DNA of 64,000 nt from Halonotius pteroides (GTDB lineage Archaea > Halobacteriota > Halobacteria > Halobacteriales > Haloferacaceae). A model generated the notes under the pieces. It made no database searches, had not been told where the DNA came from, and worked only from the letters and a program-made list of their open reading frames with translations. How positions within the stretch are numbered: the first letter of the stretch is position 1; each line of letters starts with the position of its first letter. The DNA is taken from positions 86,903 to 150,902 of the forward strand of contig NZ_QMDW01000006.1 of the NCBI RefSeq assembly GCF_003605635.1. Direction: 5' to 3'. Shown one piece after another: positions 27,811-37,416 of the stretch. The position numbers were made by a program, and so were the translations under genes.

Positions 27811-28203
27811 ATGGCTGACGTGCTCGATCAGGATCTCTATGAGCGAACCAAGGCACTACTGGAACCCGGCGACATCGAGCTGGTTGGTGTAATCGTCCAC
27901 ACTGACCTCTCGGGCGAGGAAGACCTCGAAATGCAGGAGCTCACCGTCGACCTCAACGACGTGATCGCCACCTACACAGACAAGGGAGAAAGCTACATCT
28001 ACGCCGGCAACGACGACCCCGAGTTCGCCTCCAACCAGTTTCATGGGCGCACCCTAGAGGACGACGAATTCGTCTGGGAGTGTCAACAGCTGCTGCGAGA
28101 CGGCCGGTTTCATCTTGTCTTTTATTACGAGGCGACCGCCGACCACGCGGCGATCATCGAGGCGATCGAGGATCGTGACCTGTCGGTGACGCCGGTGCCG
28201 TAG
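27811..28203 (+). CDS. DUF5778 family protein
   Basis: 130 residues, MADVLDQDLYERTKALLEPGDIEL.., with the haloarchaeal DUF5778 signature EEDLEMQELTV and the phrase YIYAGNDDPEFASNQFHGRTLEDDEFVWECQQLLRDG recalled from family members. Function unknown. No membrane segment or known motif is visible. ATG is at 27811. The gene lies about 100 bases after carA on the same strand; co-transcription cannot be judged. Confidence 0.82.
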   Translation: MADVLDQDLYERTKALLEPGDIELVGVIVHTDLSGEEDLEMQELTVDLNDVIATYTDKGESYIYAGNDDPEFASNQFHGRTLEDDEFVWECQQLLRDGRFHLVFYYEATADHAAIIEAIEDRDLSVTPVP

Positions 28204-28273
28204 TCGACCGCTGACAGCAGGCAGTGGCGACGATAACCGAGAGGTTGAGTAGGCTGGCGATCCAACTGCCGGT

Positions 28274-28495
28274 ATGGCAGAGACGACGTTGCGAGAGTTT
28301 CTCAGCACGGATGCCCTGCTGTTGGCGGCGGTCTTGCTCGTCGGCGTCGCCGGCTCCGGGGTCGCTCGGTGGAGCCTCGGCCAACTCGGATTCACGACAC
28401 TGGGTGAACTGGTCTACATCGCCGGTTACGGTGGGATGGTTGTCGTCGTCTGGTATGGCTGGATTCGGCCGCTTGATATCACCGGGCCGGAGTGA
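28274..28495 (+). CDS. Small membrane protein
   Basis: 73 residues with two hydrophobic helices (LLLAAVLLVGVAGSGVARW and LGELVYIAGYGGMVVVVWYGW) and a short C-terminal tail (RPLDITGPE). It is of haloarchaeal type, with no named family recalled. Clean hydrophobic segments and acidic termini support coding. It belongs to a run of small membrane protein genes before thrB. Confidence 0.6.
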   Translation: MAETTLREFLSTDALLLAAVLLVGVAGSGVARWSLGQLGFTTLGELVYIAGYGGMVVVVWYGWIRPLDITGPE

Positions 28496-28592
28496 CGGTA
28501 CTCACATCGCAGGTGAGAAGCCGACACACCGGCGGTGACGGCGACAGAGAACGGAACTTTAATGCGCGTTTCAACGACACCTCCTACTAGGC

Positions 28593-28841
28593 ATGCTGCC
28601 GTTATTCATCGACGCGATCCTGGTCGACTACAACATCGGGCAGTTCCTGCTGCTCGGGTTTGTCCTCACGACCCTCGGTGCACTCCCACTGAAATCACAA
28701 CAGGTGATCGGCATCAACACGATGCTGTTCGGCGTGATCTTCGTGTTGACGCCGGCGTCGCTGCTGCCGAACGTCTACCTCTTTTTAGGATTGACGCTGC
28801 TGGTCATCGGGCCGATGGTCTACGTCACCGCCCGTGGATGA
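28593..28841 (+). CDS. Small three-helix membrane protein
   Basis: 82 residues with about three hydrophobic helices: IGQFLLLGFVLTTLGALPL, VIGINTMLFGVIFVLTPASLL and VYLFLGLTLLVIGPMVYVTA. No signal cleavage site is visible. It is similar to uncharacterised haloarchaeal membrane proteins. An A/T-rich CTTTAATG about 35 bases upstream of the ATG may be the promoter. Confidence 0.65.
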   Translation: MLPLFIDAILVDYNIGQFLLLGFVLTTLGALPLKSQQVIGINTMLFGVIFVLTPASLLPNVYLFLGLTLLVIGPMVYVTARG

Positions 28842-28931
28842 CGGTCGTAGGCCGATACACACGACGGCAGCCACCGGCCGGCGGCGGCCGGCTTCGCTAC
28901 CTTTTTTGGGCGACTGCGATAACCCCAACGC

Positions 28932-29807
28932 ATGATTACGGTTCGGGCCCCGGCGACGAGCGCGAACCTCGGCAGCGGCTTCGATGTCTTCGGCGTCGCC
29001 TTCGACCGGCCGGCCGACATCATCCGCGTCGAACGCGCCGAGCAGACGACCATCGACATCACCGGGGTCGGCAGCCAGTATATCCCAACTGATCCCGATG
29101 CCAACACCGTCGGTGCGGTCGTTGAGGCCTTAGACGCGCCAGCGCACATCGAGATCGACAAAGGCGTCCGGCCAGCTTCGGGGCTCGGCTCCTCAGCGGC
29201 CTCAGCAGCCGGCGCGGCCGTCGCGCTCAACGAACTCTACGATCGCGGGCTCAGCCGATCGGAGCTTGTCCCAATCGCTGCCGAGGGCGAGGCGGTCGTC
29301 TCCGGGACGGCCCACGCCGACAACGTCGCCCCCTCGATCCTCGGCGGCTTCACGATCGCCACCGCCAGCGGTGTTGAATCCGTCAGCACCGATATCTCGC
29401 TTGTCGCCTGTCTGCCGGAGATCGCCGTCTCGACACGGGATGCCCGCCGGGTCGTCCCCGAAACCGCACAGATGGCGGCGGTCGTCGAGACCGTCGGCAA
29501 CGCGGCGACGCTGGCCGTTGGGATGTGCCGCGGCGACCCGGGTCTCGTCGGCCGTGGGATGGATGACCCGCTGGTGACGCCCGCCCGTGCGGAGTTGATC
29601 ACCGGCTACGGCGCGGTGCGGGAGGCCGCAATCAACGCCGGCGCGACCGGTGTCACTGTCAGCGGGGCCGGCCCGTCGGTGCTGGCGGTCTGTCGTGCAC
29701 GCGATCAGCGAGCGGTTGGGAACGCAATGTTGACGACCTTCGATAACCACGAGGTCGACGCCCGCGTCTATCAGACGCAGGTCAGCGACGGCGCGACGAT
29801 TCTGTAA
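28932..29807 (+). CDS. thrB: Homoserine kinase
   Basis: 291 residues, a GHMP kinase that phosphorylates homoserine for threonine synthesis. The N-terminal VRAPATSANLGSGFDVFG motif marks the homoserine kinase subgroup. The ATP-binding loop is RPASGLGSSAASAAGAAVALNEL (near 80-100). The C-terminal GHMP signature is GVTVSGAGPSVLAVC (near 240). It is soluble and full length, ATG at 28932. No other threonine genes adjoin it here. Confidence 0.95.
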   Translation: MITVRAPATSANLGSGFDVFGVAFDRPADIIRVERAEQTTIDITGVGSQYIPTDPDANTVGAVVEALDAPAHIEIDKGVRPASGLGSSAASAAGAAVALNELYDRGLSRSELVPIAAEGEAVVSGTAHADNVAPSILGGFTIATASGVESVSTDISLVACLPEIAVSTRDARRVVPETAQMAAVVETVGNAATLAVGMCRGDPGLVGRGMDDPLVTPARAELITGYGAVREAAINAGATGVTVSGAGPSVLAVCRARDQRAVGNAMLTTFDNHEVDARVYQTQVSDGATIL

Positions 29808-29909
29808 CGCGCGGGCTCGTTGTTACTGAAACATACGTGACAGAAGCGAAAAACAGTGCGAACAGCACAGCCAGAAACAGCGCGTCAACAGTGTTGCTGT
29901 TGTACCGAG

Positions 29910-30818
29910 TTAGACACCGCGGCCCTGCAGCTTTTCGTCCTCGTCAAGATCAACGTTTGCCTGCCCGCGCATGCCCTTGCCGGGATCCTTGGCGATCTCT
30001 TTCAGGGCCTCGGGATCGTCGTAGTTGTTGACCGCAGCGACAACCGAGGTGCCCATCGCTTCTGGGTTCTCCGCGCCGAAGATACCTGAGCCGACGAAGA
30101 TGCCGTCACAGCCGAGTTGCATCATCAACGCGGCGTCAGCGGGTGTGGCGATCCCGCCGGCAGCAAAGTTGACGACCGGCAGCCGGCCCATCTCCGCGGT
30201 CTCGTGGACGAGCTCTCGCGGCGCGCCGTGTTCACGAGCCCACTCGTCGCGTTCCTCGTAGGCCATCTCGGCGAGCTTCCCGATCGCTCGCTGGATATTT
30301 CGCTGGTGGGTGACTGCTTGGTTCACGTCGCCGGTGCCGGCCTCACCCTTGGTGCGGATCATCGCCGCGCCCTCGTTGATCCGGCGAAGGGCCTCTGGGA
30401 GGTTTCGGGCGCCACAGACGAACGGCGCGGTGAACTCAGTTTTGTTGATATGATACCGGTCGTCGGCCTGCGTGAGCACCTCGCTTTCGTCGATCATGTC
30501 CGCGCCCGTGGCTTCAAGAATCTGCGCCTCGGCGGTATGGCCGATCCGGGATTTCCCCATCACCGGGATCGAGACCTCCTCGGCGACCGCCTCCAGCGCG
30601 CCGGGGTCGGCCATACGGGCAACACCACCGCGTTTACGGATATCCGCCGGGACGGATTCGAGATGCATCACCGCGACCGCGCCGGCATCCTCGGCGATCC
30701 GGGCCTGTTCACGGTTGACGACATCCATGATAACACCGCCTTTCTGCATCTGTGCAAAGCCGCGTTTGACCAACGAGGTACCACGCCGCAGCGTTTCTAA
30801 ATCGGTTGCCTCCGACAT
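29910..30818 (-). CDS. pdxS: Pyridoxal 5'-phosphate synthase lyase subunit
   Basis: 302 residues from ATG 30818 ([20 protein letters not shown]). PdxS condenses ribose 5-phosphate, glyceraldehyde 3-phosphate and ammonia (from PdxT) to PLP in a dodecameric ring. Family segments seen are [54 protein letters not shown] with the catalytic Lys, and [37 protein letters not shown]. The ATG at 30842 gives an unlikely leader and is rejected. The pdxT partner is not adjacent. Confidence 0.96.
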   Translation of the reverse strand: MSEATDLETLRRGTSLVKRGFAQMQKGGVIMDVVNREQARIAEDAGAVAVMHLESVPADIRKRGGVARMADPGALEAVAEEVSIPVMGKSRIGHTAEAQILEATGADMIDESEVLTQADDRYHINKTEFTAPFVCGARNLPEALRRINEGAAMIRTKGEAGTGDVNQAVTHQRNIQRAIGKLAEMAYEERDEWAREHGAPRELVHETAEMGRLPVVNFAAGGIATPADAALMMQLGCDGIFVGSGIFGAENPEAMGTSVVAAVNNYDDPEALKEIAKDPGKGMRGQANVDLDEDEKLQGRGV

Positions 30819-30938
30819 ACATACAGTAGGGGACGAACACACTTAACGGGTGCTTTTCTCGGGATTATGACGGGAGAGACGGCTAGGTGACACTGAGTAG
30901 CGCAATCGCTCAGATCAGGGCGTCTCCGAGGTAGCAGC

Positions 30939-30944
30939 AAAAAA
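30939..30944 (-). terminator. Oligo-T transcription terminator after secY
   Basis: Six A residues on the plus strand read as T6 on the minus strand, about 25 bases after the secY stop. Archaeal termination usually occurs at such T-runs, so this is the likely end of the ribosomal/sec operon. Confidence 0.5.
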
Positions 30945-30968
30945 TGAGACGACAAATCGGCGTTGCGG

Positions 30969-32447
30969 CTACTCGTTGCCGAACATCTGGCGCATCATCG
31001 GATGCATCTCCATCAGCTGCTCCTCGGCGATCTCCTCGTATAGCTTGTACGTAATGGAGACCGTTAGCAGCAGCCCGGTTCCGGAGACGTTCCCGATCGT
31101 GCCGAGCATGTTCGCCATCACCGCAAGCAGGCCGACCAGCGCGCCGCCGATAACGGTCACCTGTGGGATGTACCGTTCCATGACCTTCTCGACGACCTGC
31201 GGGTTCCGGCGGAAGCCGGGGATCTGCATCCCCGAGTCTTGGATCTGCTCGGCGGTCGCCTCCGGGCCCATCCCGGTGGTTTCGACCCAGAAGATCGCAA
31301 AGATCGCCCCGCCGACGATCATGAAGATCAGGTCGATCCCGACCCGAAGACCGATCTGCCAGGGGTCGATCCCGCCGGGCGTCAGCCCGAGGAACCACAT
31401 CCAATCCTGCCGCGACTGGATCGGCGCGAGGTAGTAAAACAGCCCGCCGATCGGCTGGCCGTCGCTGTACTGGCCGAGGATCGCCGGCAGCCCACTGCCA
31501 AGCTGGCTGTAGAGGATCTGGCCGACGAACTGGATATTTGCCTGCAGCGCCCGCACGAGGATCATCGGCAGAACACTCGCGTAGATCAGCTTCACCGGAA
31601 ACCGGCCACGAGCGCCGCGGACACGGGTGTGGCTCAGCGGGATCTCGACCCGGACGGATTCGGCATACACGACGATCACGAAGATCAACAGCGTCGTGAA
31701 CAGCGCCAGAATGCTGCCCGGATCAAACAGGATGCTCTGGAACCACTGGCCGGTAAACGTCGGGCCAAGCGAGAGGTCACCAAAGAGAATCCCATACCAG
31801 CTCGCAAGGATCCCGGTTGTCGTGCCGAGACCCTGCCAGCTGAGGATCCCACCGATGAGCTGTTGGCTCACGCCGGCGATAATGAAGAGACCGACACCGG
31901 AGCCGACCCCCCATTTGCTGACGATCTCATCCAAAAACAGGATCAGAATACCGCCAACGAACACCTGCGCGAAGATGATCAGCTGCACCCCAAAGGTGCC
32001 AACCCCAAGCGATTGGCCAAGGGCTTGATTCGCCGGGAGGAAGCCGCCGCTGAACACCATCGGCGCGGCGGTCAGTGCCGTCATGACGACGACGAGGAAC
32101 TTCTGGAGCCCCTGATAGAGGATCTGATCGCGTGGATCATTGTCCGTATCAAGACCAAGGAGGTTCGCACCACCGAGCAGCTGCAGGACGATCGAGGCGG
32201 TGACGATCGGGCCGATCCCGACCTGCAGGATCGAGCCCTGCCCGCCAGCGATAATCGAGCGGAACTGTCCGAAGATGTCGCTGCCTTGGCCACCCAAGCC
32301 GAACAGCTGGATGTTCGTCAGGAAGAAATACACCATGAGGACACTCGCGGTCCACAGGAGCTTCCGTTTGAACGGGACGTGGCCCTCCGGCCGTGCCACT
32401 GTCGGCATGCGGGTGAGAACCGGTTCGGCGGCCTCCTTCCAACCCAT
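30969..32447 (-). CDS. secY: Preprotein translocase subunit SecY
   Basis: 492 residues with ten predicted transmembrane helices; it forms the protein-conducting channel in the cell membrane with SecE and Sec61-beta. The first helix follows MGWKEAAEPVLTRMPTVARPEGH. The plug-side helix 2a region and the later helices (VGIGPIVTASIVLQLLGG, LVGLLAVMANMLGTIGNVSGTGLLL) are typical of archaeal SecY. It is the last gene of the spc-type operon, three bases after rpl15, and is followed by a T-run terminator. The conserved location in archaeal operons supports the call. Confidence 0.97.
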   Translation of the reverse strand: MGWKEAAEPVLTRMPTVARPEGHVPFKRKLLWTASVLMVYFFLTNIQLFGLGGQGSDIFGQFRSIIAGGQGSILQVGIGPIVTASIVLQLLGGANLLGLDTDNDPRDQILYQGLQKFLVVVMTALTAAPMVFSGGFLPANQALGQSLGVGTFGVQLIIFAQVFVGGILILFLDEIVSKWGVGSGVGLFIIAGVSQQLIGGILSWQGLGTTTGILASWYGILFGDLSLGPTFTGQWFQSILFDPGSILALFTTLLIFVIVVYAESVRVEIPLSHTRVRGARGRFPVKLIYASVLPMILVRALQANIQFVGQILYSQLGSGLPAILGQYSDGQPIGGLFYYLAPIQSRQDWMWFLGLTPGGIDPWQIGLRVGIDLIFMIVGGAIFAIFWVETTGMGPEATAEQIQDSGMQIPGFRRNPQVVEKVMERYIPQVTVIGGALVGLLAVMANMLGTIGNVSGTGLLLTVSITYKLYEEIAEEQLMEMHPMMRQMFGNE

Positions 32448-32450
32448 GTA

Positions 32451-32933
32451 TTAGTCCTCGTCAGAGTCGTCGTTTACATCTTCCGCTTTCTGGCCTGCCT
32501 CGGTGAGTTCCGCCGCGCCGCCGGCGTCTTCGAGCAGCGCGACAGCATCAGCACTGAAGGCGTCGGCGGTGACGACCAGCTCGTTGCGAACCTGGCCGTC
32601 GCCGAGTACCTTCACCACGTCGACATCGTGGCCGGCGTCGGCAACGTCGCGGGCGTCGATGACGTAGGCGTCATCGTCGGTTTCCGCAACGCCGTCGGCT
32701 GCCAGCAGTGCCGCGTCCTCATCGAGCTTCTGGACGCTGATCTCCGCAACCGAATCCTGCAGCGAGTCCGGTCGGGTGAAACCGTGTTTGCCGATCGGCT
32801 TGTAGTTGTGGAACTCGTGTTTGTCACGACCCGCGCGGCCGCGGCCGCCACGGTGGCCGGCACCGCGGCCGTTCTTGTGGGAGCCGCCGCTGTGGGTACG
32901 GGAGCCGCGTTGTCTGCGTTTTTTCGATCCCAT
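32451..32933 (-). CDS. rpl15: Ribosomal protein uL15
   Basis: 160 residues of the large ribosomal subunit. The N-terminal basic Gly-rich segment MGSKKRRQRGSRTHSGGSHKNGRGAGHRGG is the usual rRNA-binding tail. The rest is acidic, as expected of halophiles, ending in a Glu/Asp-rich tail. Its ATG overlaps the uL30 stop by one base. It is immediately upstream of secY, the conserved archaeal order. Confidence 0.96.
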   Translation of the reverse strand: MGSKKRRQRGSRTHSGGSHKNGRGAGHRGGRGRAGRDKHEFHNYKPIGKHGFTRPDSLQDSVAEISVQKLDEDAALLAADGVAETDDDAYVIDARDVADAGHDVDVVKVLGDGQVRNELVVTADAFSADAVALLEDAGGAAELTEAGQKAEDVNDDSDED

Positions 32934-33397
32934 TATCGCATCGCCTCCAGCAGCGCGTCGATAGCCTCGGTCTCATGACGGCCCAGCTGGCCGCCCTCAA
33001 TGACCGGGTGTTTGATGCCGTCGTGACCGCCACGTGGCGGGTGCAGTCGGACGACCGGGGCGAGACCTTCGTCTCGAAGCGTCGTCTCCTCGTCGACGAG
33101 CGCTGTCGCAAGCGCGTCGACATCGGCGTACTCGGTGTTGTCGGCGACCCACGCGTCGTCGATGTCGCCGTTACCTGTCTCGGGCTCGCCACGGCGACGA
33201 ATAAGCGTGGCCACCGTCGCAACGCTCGGTTCGCCGAAGGCAACGTAGTCGTTGACCTTCGTGATCATGCCGCGGTAGGGGTCGGTCTCAGGCACAAACG
33301 TGACGTGGTTGCTGCTGTGGAGATTCAACATTTCCAGGGTGTCACGCACGTCCTGTGACATGTTGACCTCACCGCGGAGTTGGACGATCGCTTGCAT
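32933..33397 (-). CDS. rpl30: Ribosomal protein uL30
   Basis: 154 residues. The archaeal uL30 form is longer than the bacterial protein. It opens [26 protein letters not shown], the conserved RNA-binding start. A central acidic insertion follows, and the C-terminal VVRLHPPRGGHDGIKHPVIEGGQLG segment is typical of archaea. ATG 33397 overlaps the uS5 stop by one base, as in other spc operons. Confidence 0.96.
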   Translation of the reverse strand: MQAIVQLRGEVNMSQDVRDTLEMLNLHSSNHVTFVPETDPYRGMITKVNDYVAFGEPSVATVATLIRRRGEPETGNGDIDDAWVADNTEYADVDALATALVDEETTLRDEGLAPVVRLHPPRGGHDGIKHPVIEGGQLGRHETEAIDALLEAMR

Positions 33398-34044
33398 TAT
33401 TGGTTGGCCTCCTGTTGGACGGCTTGTGCGCGCTGTGGTGTCCGCGCCTCGCCGGCGTTCTCCAAGGCGTTGTAGGTTGCCTTGGCGAGATTGAGCGTCG
33501 TCCGGGTGTTGCCGTGCGACTGTGTCCAGGCGTCCTGAACACCAGCCAACTCAAGGATGTACCGGACGGTTTCGGCCGCGGCCAGCCCGAGCCCCTGTGG
33601 GGCGGGCTTGACCTGCACGGTCACCGAGCCGGCTTTCCCCGCAGCTTTCCGGGTCAGGGAGTTGACGCCACCGGCGGAATCCTCCCAAGAACCCGAGCCA
33701 CGGTCAACCTTGATAATGTTCATCTTAGCGACATCGATGGCTTTCTCGATGGCACCGCCGACCTGCTCGTCGCGGGCCTGGGCGTAGCCGAGATAGCCGT
33801 CACGGTTGCCGATGACACAGACACAGCGGAATTTGACCCGGCGACCCGAGTCGGTCATCCGCTGCACCATGTTGATGTCAAGCACCTCATCTTCCAGTCC
33901 CGGCAAGAGTTGGTCGACGAGTTCCGGCTCCTTCAGCGGGAGGCCGGACTCCATGGCCTGATCCATCGTCGTGATATCGCCATCCTGTACCTTGCGGCCG
34001 AGCCGCGTGCGCGGCTCCCAGCCGTTGTTGTTACTTTGGCTCAT
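33397..34044 (-). CDS. rps5: Ribosomal protein uS5
   Basis: 215 residues of the small-subunit protein at the mRNA entry and decoding-accuracy region. The double-stranded RNA-binding-like N-domain ([40 protein letters not shown]) and the C-domain ([32 protein letters not shown]) are both clear. It overlaps rpl18 by four bases and rpl30 by one, so all are translationally coupled. Confidence 0.96.
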   Translation of the reverse strand: MSQSNNNGWEPRTRLGRKVQDGDITTMDQAMESGLPLKEPELVDQLLPGLEDEVLDINMVQRMTDSGRRVKFRCVCVIGNRDGYLGYAQARDEQVGGAIEKAIDVAKMNIIKVDRGSGSWEDSAGGVNSLTRKAAGKAGSVTVQVKPAPQGLGLAAAETVRYILELAGVQDAWTQSHGNTRTTLNLAKATYNALENAGEARTPQRAQAVQQEANQ

Positions 34045-34595
34045 GCGTCCTCCTGCAGTGTCTCGAGCACATCGTCGAAGTGCTCAGGTAGTTCCGTGGC
34101 GTCGAATGCCCCGCTGTAGAGCGGCTCGTCCAACTGCTCGGCGTAGTCGGCGATATGCTCGCCGCGATTACGCGACCAGTCGGCCAAGACGTCGTCGCTG
34201 TGGGGGATTTCGAGGCCCGCGTCGATCGCTCCTTCCTGTACCGAAAACACCTTGTTACCCGGCGTTGCCGTATGCAGCCCGATGTCGAGGACGGCCTCGC
34301 TGTGGCCGGCTTCGACCGCGCGGCTGCCCAAGAGGTAGCCGGTCAGATACGCGCTGGGAACGTTGCCCGTTGGGGCCTCCCAGCCGTAGTCGTCGAGCTC
34401 CTCGCTTGTGGCGGCAACGTGGGTGATATCGCCGTTAGGGCCGGTGGTGATCAGCTGCGCCCTGACATGGCTGTTGCTCGTCCGAGCGACCAGACGGGGA
34501 TCACCGGATTTCAACAGGCGCAACCGCTGGTGGTAATCAGTGCGACCCTCACGGCGGCGGCGCATCGGCACGCTGTATCGTGGTCCAGTTGCCAT
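34041..34595 (-). CDS. rpl18: Ribosomal protein uL18
   Basis: 184 residues, binder of 5S rRNA in the central protuberance. It begins [41 protein letters not shown], followed by [26 protein letters not shown], which identifies archaeal uL18. The C-terminal acidic tail is longer than in bacteria, as usual in archaea. It is coupled to eL19 and uS5 by one- and four-base overlaps. Confidence 0.96.
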   Translation of the reverse strand: MATGPRYSVPMRRRREGRTDYHQRLRLLKSGDPRLVARTSNSHVRAQLITTGPNGDITHVAATSEELDDYGWEAPTGNVPSAYLTGYLLGSRAVEAGHSEAVLDIGLHTATPGNKVFSVQEGAIDAGLEIPHSDDVLADWSRNRGEHIADYAEQLDEPLYSGAFDATELPEHFDDVLETLQEDA

Positions 34596-35053
34596 TATGC
34601 GTTCACCTCAATGCCGTAGTTCGTTCGCACGTACGCTTCCAGCCGGTCAACACTGTCAAACTCGCCACCGCTGGCTTTGTTGTACAGCTCGCGGTACTGT
34701 GTTCGGTCGATCGTTCCCTCCTCGCGAAGCTCCTTGAGGCGGGCGCGCTGGGCGCGAATGCGGGCGACCCAGTCGTCCTTCCGTGCCTCACGGGCCCCGG
34801 ATTTCCCTTTGCGGGAGCCGGCACCGGTCTGGTGGCCGTAAGCACGCTTTTCGGCGCGTTCTCGCGCGCGGCCACGGGAGTTCGTCTTCGCATCCTTCGC
34901 GCGAATGATCCCCTCGTCGACAAGTTCGCGGATGTCGTCGCGGGTGATCGCTTCGGCGATTGCTTCTTGTTCGCCGGGATCGAGCCAGACGCGGTTTTCG
35001 CCGACATCGAGGATGTCAGCGGCCAGCCGCTTCTGGGAACCAAGATCAGTCAT
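34595..35053 (-). CDS. rpl19e: Ribosomal protein eL19
   Basis: 152 residues, an archaeal/eukaryotic-only large-subunit protein. The N-terminal globular part [35 protein letters not shown] and the long basic helix [26 protein letters not shown] are characteristic. It overlaps the eL32 stop by eight bases, the spc order found in archaea. Confidence 0.95.
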   Translation of the reverse strand: MTDLGSQKRLAADILDVGENRVWLDPGEQEAIAEAITRDDIRELVDEGIIRAKDAKTNSRGRARERAEKRAYGHQTGAGSRKGKSGAREARKDDWVARIRAQRARLKELREEGTIDRTQYRELYNKASGGEFDSVDRLEAYVRTNYGIEVNA

Positions 35054-35765
35054 CGGATTCGACCTCCACTTCGATGTAGGTTGGGTTCAGCACGCGGATC
35101 TCTTCGTCTTCACAGATCTCCTCGATCCGTTCGCGCTTCCGCTCGCCGACCTTGCTGGCGATCCGCACCGCTTGGGTGTCGCCATCAACATCGTCGAGGT
35201 CGTCGGTGTTGTGGACACGAACCTCCTCGAAGCCGCTGGGGTGGAGCCCGCGGGCGGCTTTCGGCGATCGGAAGCCGGGGGCGACCTTCGGGCCGCGGCT
35301 CTTCATGCCGCGTCGCTGTTTCGAGAGGGTGCCACGCGGCGCGCGCCAGGATTCCGGCGTGCGCTTTTTCATGTGGTAGTCGTCTCGCTTGAAGGCGGGT
35401 TTGCCCTCACGTCGCTTCTGTTGGAGTGCCGATTCGGTCTCCTCATCAAGATCGGGCGTCTTGTCAGCGTGACCGCGAGCCCGAAGCTCGGTTTCGACAT
35501 CCTCGTCGGAGTCGGCCTCGGCGGCCGCTTCCTCGGTGTCGTCTTCGACCTCGGCCTCGGTTTCCTCGCTGACCTCAAGATCGCCGACGCCGGCTTTGAT
35601 TCGCGCGGCAAGCGCGTTGCCAACGCCGTCGACCTCACCCAGTTCGCCCTGGCTGGCGGCTTGGATGTCCTCAACGGACTCGTAGCCGGCCGCCCGCAGC
35701 GCGTCAGCCTTCGAGGGGCCGACACCGCTGATATCTTCAAGGGATTCGGGGGCGTCGTCAGCCAT
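35046..35765 (-). CDS. rpl32e: Ribosomal protein eL32 with N-terminal helix-hairpin-helix extension
   Basis: 239 residues from ATG 35765. An N-terminal HhH-like domain of about 60 residues ([51 protein letters not shown]), common in haloarchaeal eL32, and an acidic linker (about 75-105) precede the eL32 core ([20 protein letters not shown].., [11 protein letters not shown]). The HhH fold suggests extra rRNA or DNA contact, but its role is unknown. ATG 35825 is rejected because it gives a Ser/Arg leader unlike this family. Confidence 0.93.
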   Translation of the reverse strand: MADDAPESLEDISGVGPSKADALRAAGYESVEDIQAASQGELGEVDGVGNALAARIKAGVGDLEVSEETEAEVEDDTEEAAAEADSDEDVETELRARGHADKTPDLDEETESALQQKRREGKPAFKRDDYHMKKRTPESWRAPRGTLSKQRRGMKSRGPKVAPGFRSPKAARGLHPSGFEEVRVHNTDDLDDVDGDTQAVRIASKVGERKRERIEEICEDEEIRVLNPTYIEVEVESDD

Positions 35766-35766
35766 C

Positions 35767-36306
35767 TCAGGCACCTCCAGCCGTTGCCGGCTTCTCGACG
35801 ATGTAGACCCCGTCCTGGAAGACACGGTTGTCCTTGTCGGTGACCTTCGTCAGCTGTTCGATATCGGCGGCAGTCTGCCCGACAGCCTCCTTATCGGAGC
35901 CCGTCAGGGTGATCTCTTCGCCGTCGATCTGTACCTCGGTGTCGCCGCGGATCGGCGTCCGTCGTGCCGCCTTCTCCCCGAGGAAGTTTTCGATGACAAC
36001 CTCGCTGTCCTCGACGTCGACCTGCATCGGGAAGTGCGCGTAGTGGACTTCCATCTTGTACTCCCAGCCGTCGGTAACGCCGTGAACCATGTTGCGAACG
36101 TGGCTCTCGAAGGTGCCGACCGTCGCGGTGGTCTTGGCGTCCTCGACGTCGGTCGCAATGACGACTTCGTCGCCCTCGACACTGACGTCGATATCGGGGT
36201 ACCAGAGGCGGCGTGAGACGCTGCCGTCCGGCCCCTCAACGGTGAGGTCGAGATGATCGACCGTCGCGGAGACATCGTCCGGAAGTTCGATTGTTGTACT
36301 GGTCAT
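35767..36306 (-). CDS. rpl6: Ribosomal protein uL6
   Basis: 179 residues from ATG 36306 ([32 protein letters not shown]). It has two repeated uL6 domains (about 1-80 and 85-170), including the archaeal start and [29 protein letters not shown]. The in-frame extension to 36438 is rejected as it precedes the conserved start and overlaps rps8. It is separated from rps8 by two bases. Confidence 0.96.
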   Translation of the reverse strand: MTSTTIELPDDVSATVDHLDLTVEGPDGSVSRRLWYPDIDVSVEGDEVVIATDVEDAKTTATVGTFESHVRNMVHGVTDGWEYKMEVHYAHFPMQVDVEDSEVVIENFLGEKAARRTPIRGDTEVQIDGEEITLTGSDKEAVGQTAADIEQLTKVTDKDNRVFQDGVYIVEKPATAGGA

Positions 36307-36308
36307 TG

Positions 36309-36701
36309 TTAGTAGACGTATGCGATCACTTGGCCACCGATGCCCTGCTGGCGGGCCTCGTAGTGGCTCATAACGCCGTGGCTCGTTGTGACGATGAGAG
36401 AGCCGTAATCGCGGGCCGGGAGGAACCGCTTCTCCCATTTCTCGTAGCCGTCAGCACCCACGGAGTAGCGGGGTTTGACGATGCCACACTCGTTGATCGC
36501 GCCTTTCAGTTCGACCTCGAACTCGCCGGCTTTGCCGTTGTCGACGAACTCGAAGCCGTCGATGTATCCTCGGTCGTAGAAGACCTCAAGAATGGAGCCG
36601 ATGGTGTTCGAGGCGGGCTGTACGGTGATACCAAGATGGCCGACGCTTTCGGCGTTATCGATGCCGGACAGCGCGCTGGCCAGTGGATCGTTGCCTGCCA
36701 T
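36309..36701 (-). CDS. rps8: Ribosomal protein uS8
   Basis: 130 residues, 16S rRNA central-domain binder. The start [24 protein letters not shown] and the C-terminal [34 protein letters not shown] motif mark archaeal uS8. It is two bases from rps14 and two from rpl6, as expected in the operon. Confidence 0.97.
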   Translation of the reverse strand: MAGNDPLASALSGIDNAESVGHLGITVQPASNTIGSILEVFYDRGYIDGFEFVDNGKAGEFEVELKGAINECGIVKPRYSVGADGYEKWEKRFLPARDYGSLIVTTSHGVMSHYEARQQGIGGQVIAYVY

Positions 36702-36703
36702 AG

Positions 36704-36895
36704 TTAGCTGTACTTCCTGAATCCCATATCGCGGGCGACCTCACGGAAACACTGCCGACAGAGGTTGATGTCGTACTTCCCGACAAGCCCCTGTTTGCGC
36801 TCACACCGGCGGCACTCGCGCTGCTGGCCGGTCTCGGTGTCGGCAACCTCCGTGGTCTCCTCGCTGTCGTCGCTTGTCTGTTCGCTCTGGCTCAT
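36704..36895 (-). CDS. rps14: Ribosomal protein uS14, zinc-binding
   Basis: 63 residues. The zinc site is C28-x-x-C31 and C46-x-x-C49 ([10 protein letters not shown] and [19 protein letters not shown]). Unlike most archaeal versions it has a 27-residue acidic N-terminal extension ([15 protein letters not shown]). ATG overlaps the uL5 stop by four bases. It is the Zn-dependent type, not the C-minus form. Confidence 0.95.
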   Translation of the reverse strand: MSQSEQTSDDSEETTEVADTETGQQRECRRCERKQGLVGKYDINLCRQCFREVARDMGFRKYS

Positions 36896-37416
36896 TCGTC
36901 GACCTCCACGCTGTATTCGGATTCGAGGTACGCCGTTGCGTCCTCAGGGGTCATCCGGTGTTTGGACGGGATCGACCGCGTCTCCCGATCACGTTTCGAG
37001 ACCCGGTAGCCCGGCCGGACGAGCGTGACGGTCACGTCAAGCCCGTAGATGCCGATCTGTGGGTCGTACTCCTGGCTCGGGAACTCGGTGTGTTCGGCGA
37101 TCCCGAAGCTGATGTTCCCGGTGTCATCAAACTGACTGCGGGCAAGATCAGCAAGCGGCAACGCCGTTTCCAAGAAGGCCTCGGCGGCCTCGTCGCGGAG
37201 CGTCGTCTTCGCGCCGATCGGATCGCCCTCGCGGATCTCGTAGGCCTGAACAGTCTGTTCGGCGAGCGTCCGAACGCTCTCTTGGCCGGTGATCTCTTCG
37301 AGGATCTCCTGGGCGTTCTGCAGTTCACGCCCGCCTTCGCCGACGCCCATGTGGACGACGACCTTCTCGATTCGCGGCTGCCGCATCGGGTGGAAGTCGG
37401 CGGCTGACTCGCTCAT
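36892..37416 (-). CDS. rpl5: Ribosomal protein uL5
   Basis: 174 residues, 5S rRNA binder at the subunit interface. It begins [36 protein letters not shown], the family start, and contains the [23 protein letters not shown] and [31 protein letters not shown] segments. It has four-base overlaps with rps14 and rps4e. Confidence 0.96.
   Translation of the reverse strand: MSESAADFHPMRQPRIEKVVVHMGVGEGGRELQNAQEILEEITGQESVRTLAEQTVQAYEIREGDPIGAKTTLRDEAAEAFLETALPLADLARSQFDDTGNISFGIAEHTEFPSQEYDPQIGIYGLDVTVTLVRPGYRVSKRDRETRSIPSKHRMTPEDATAYLESEYSVEVDE

Noticed and set aside
31239..32978. Long plus-strand ORF of 579 residues opposite secY and rpl15
   Set aside because: Complement of real genes in a GC-rich genome; no recognisable domain and no promoter.
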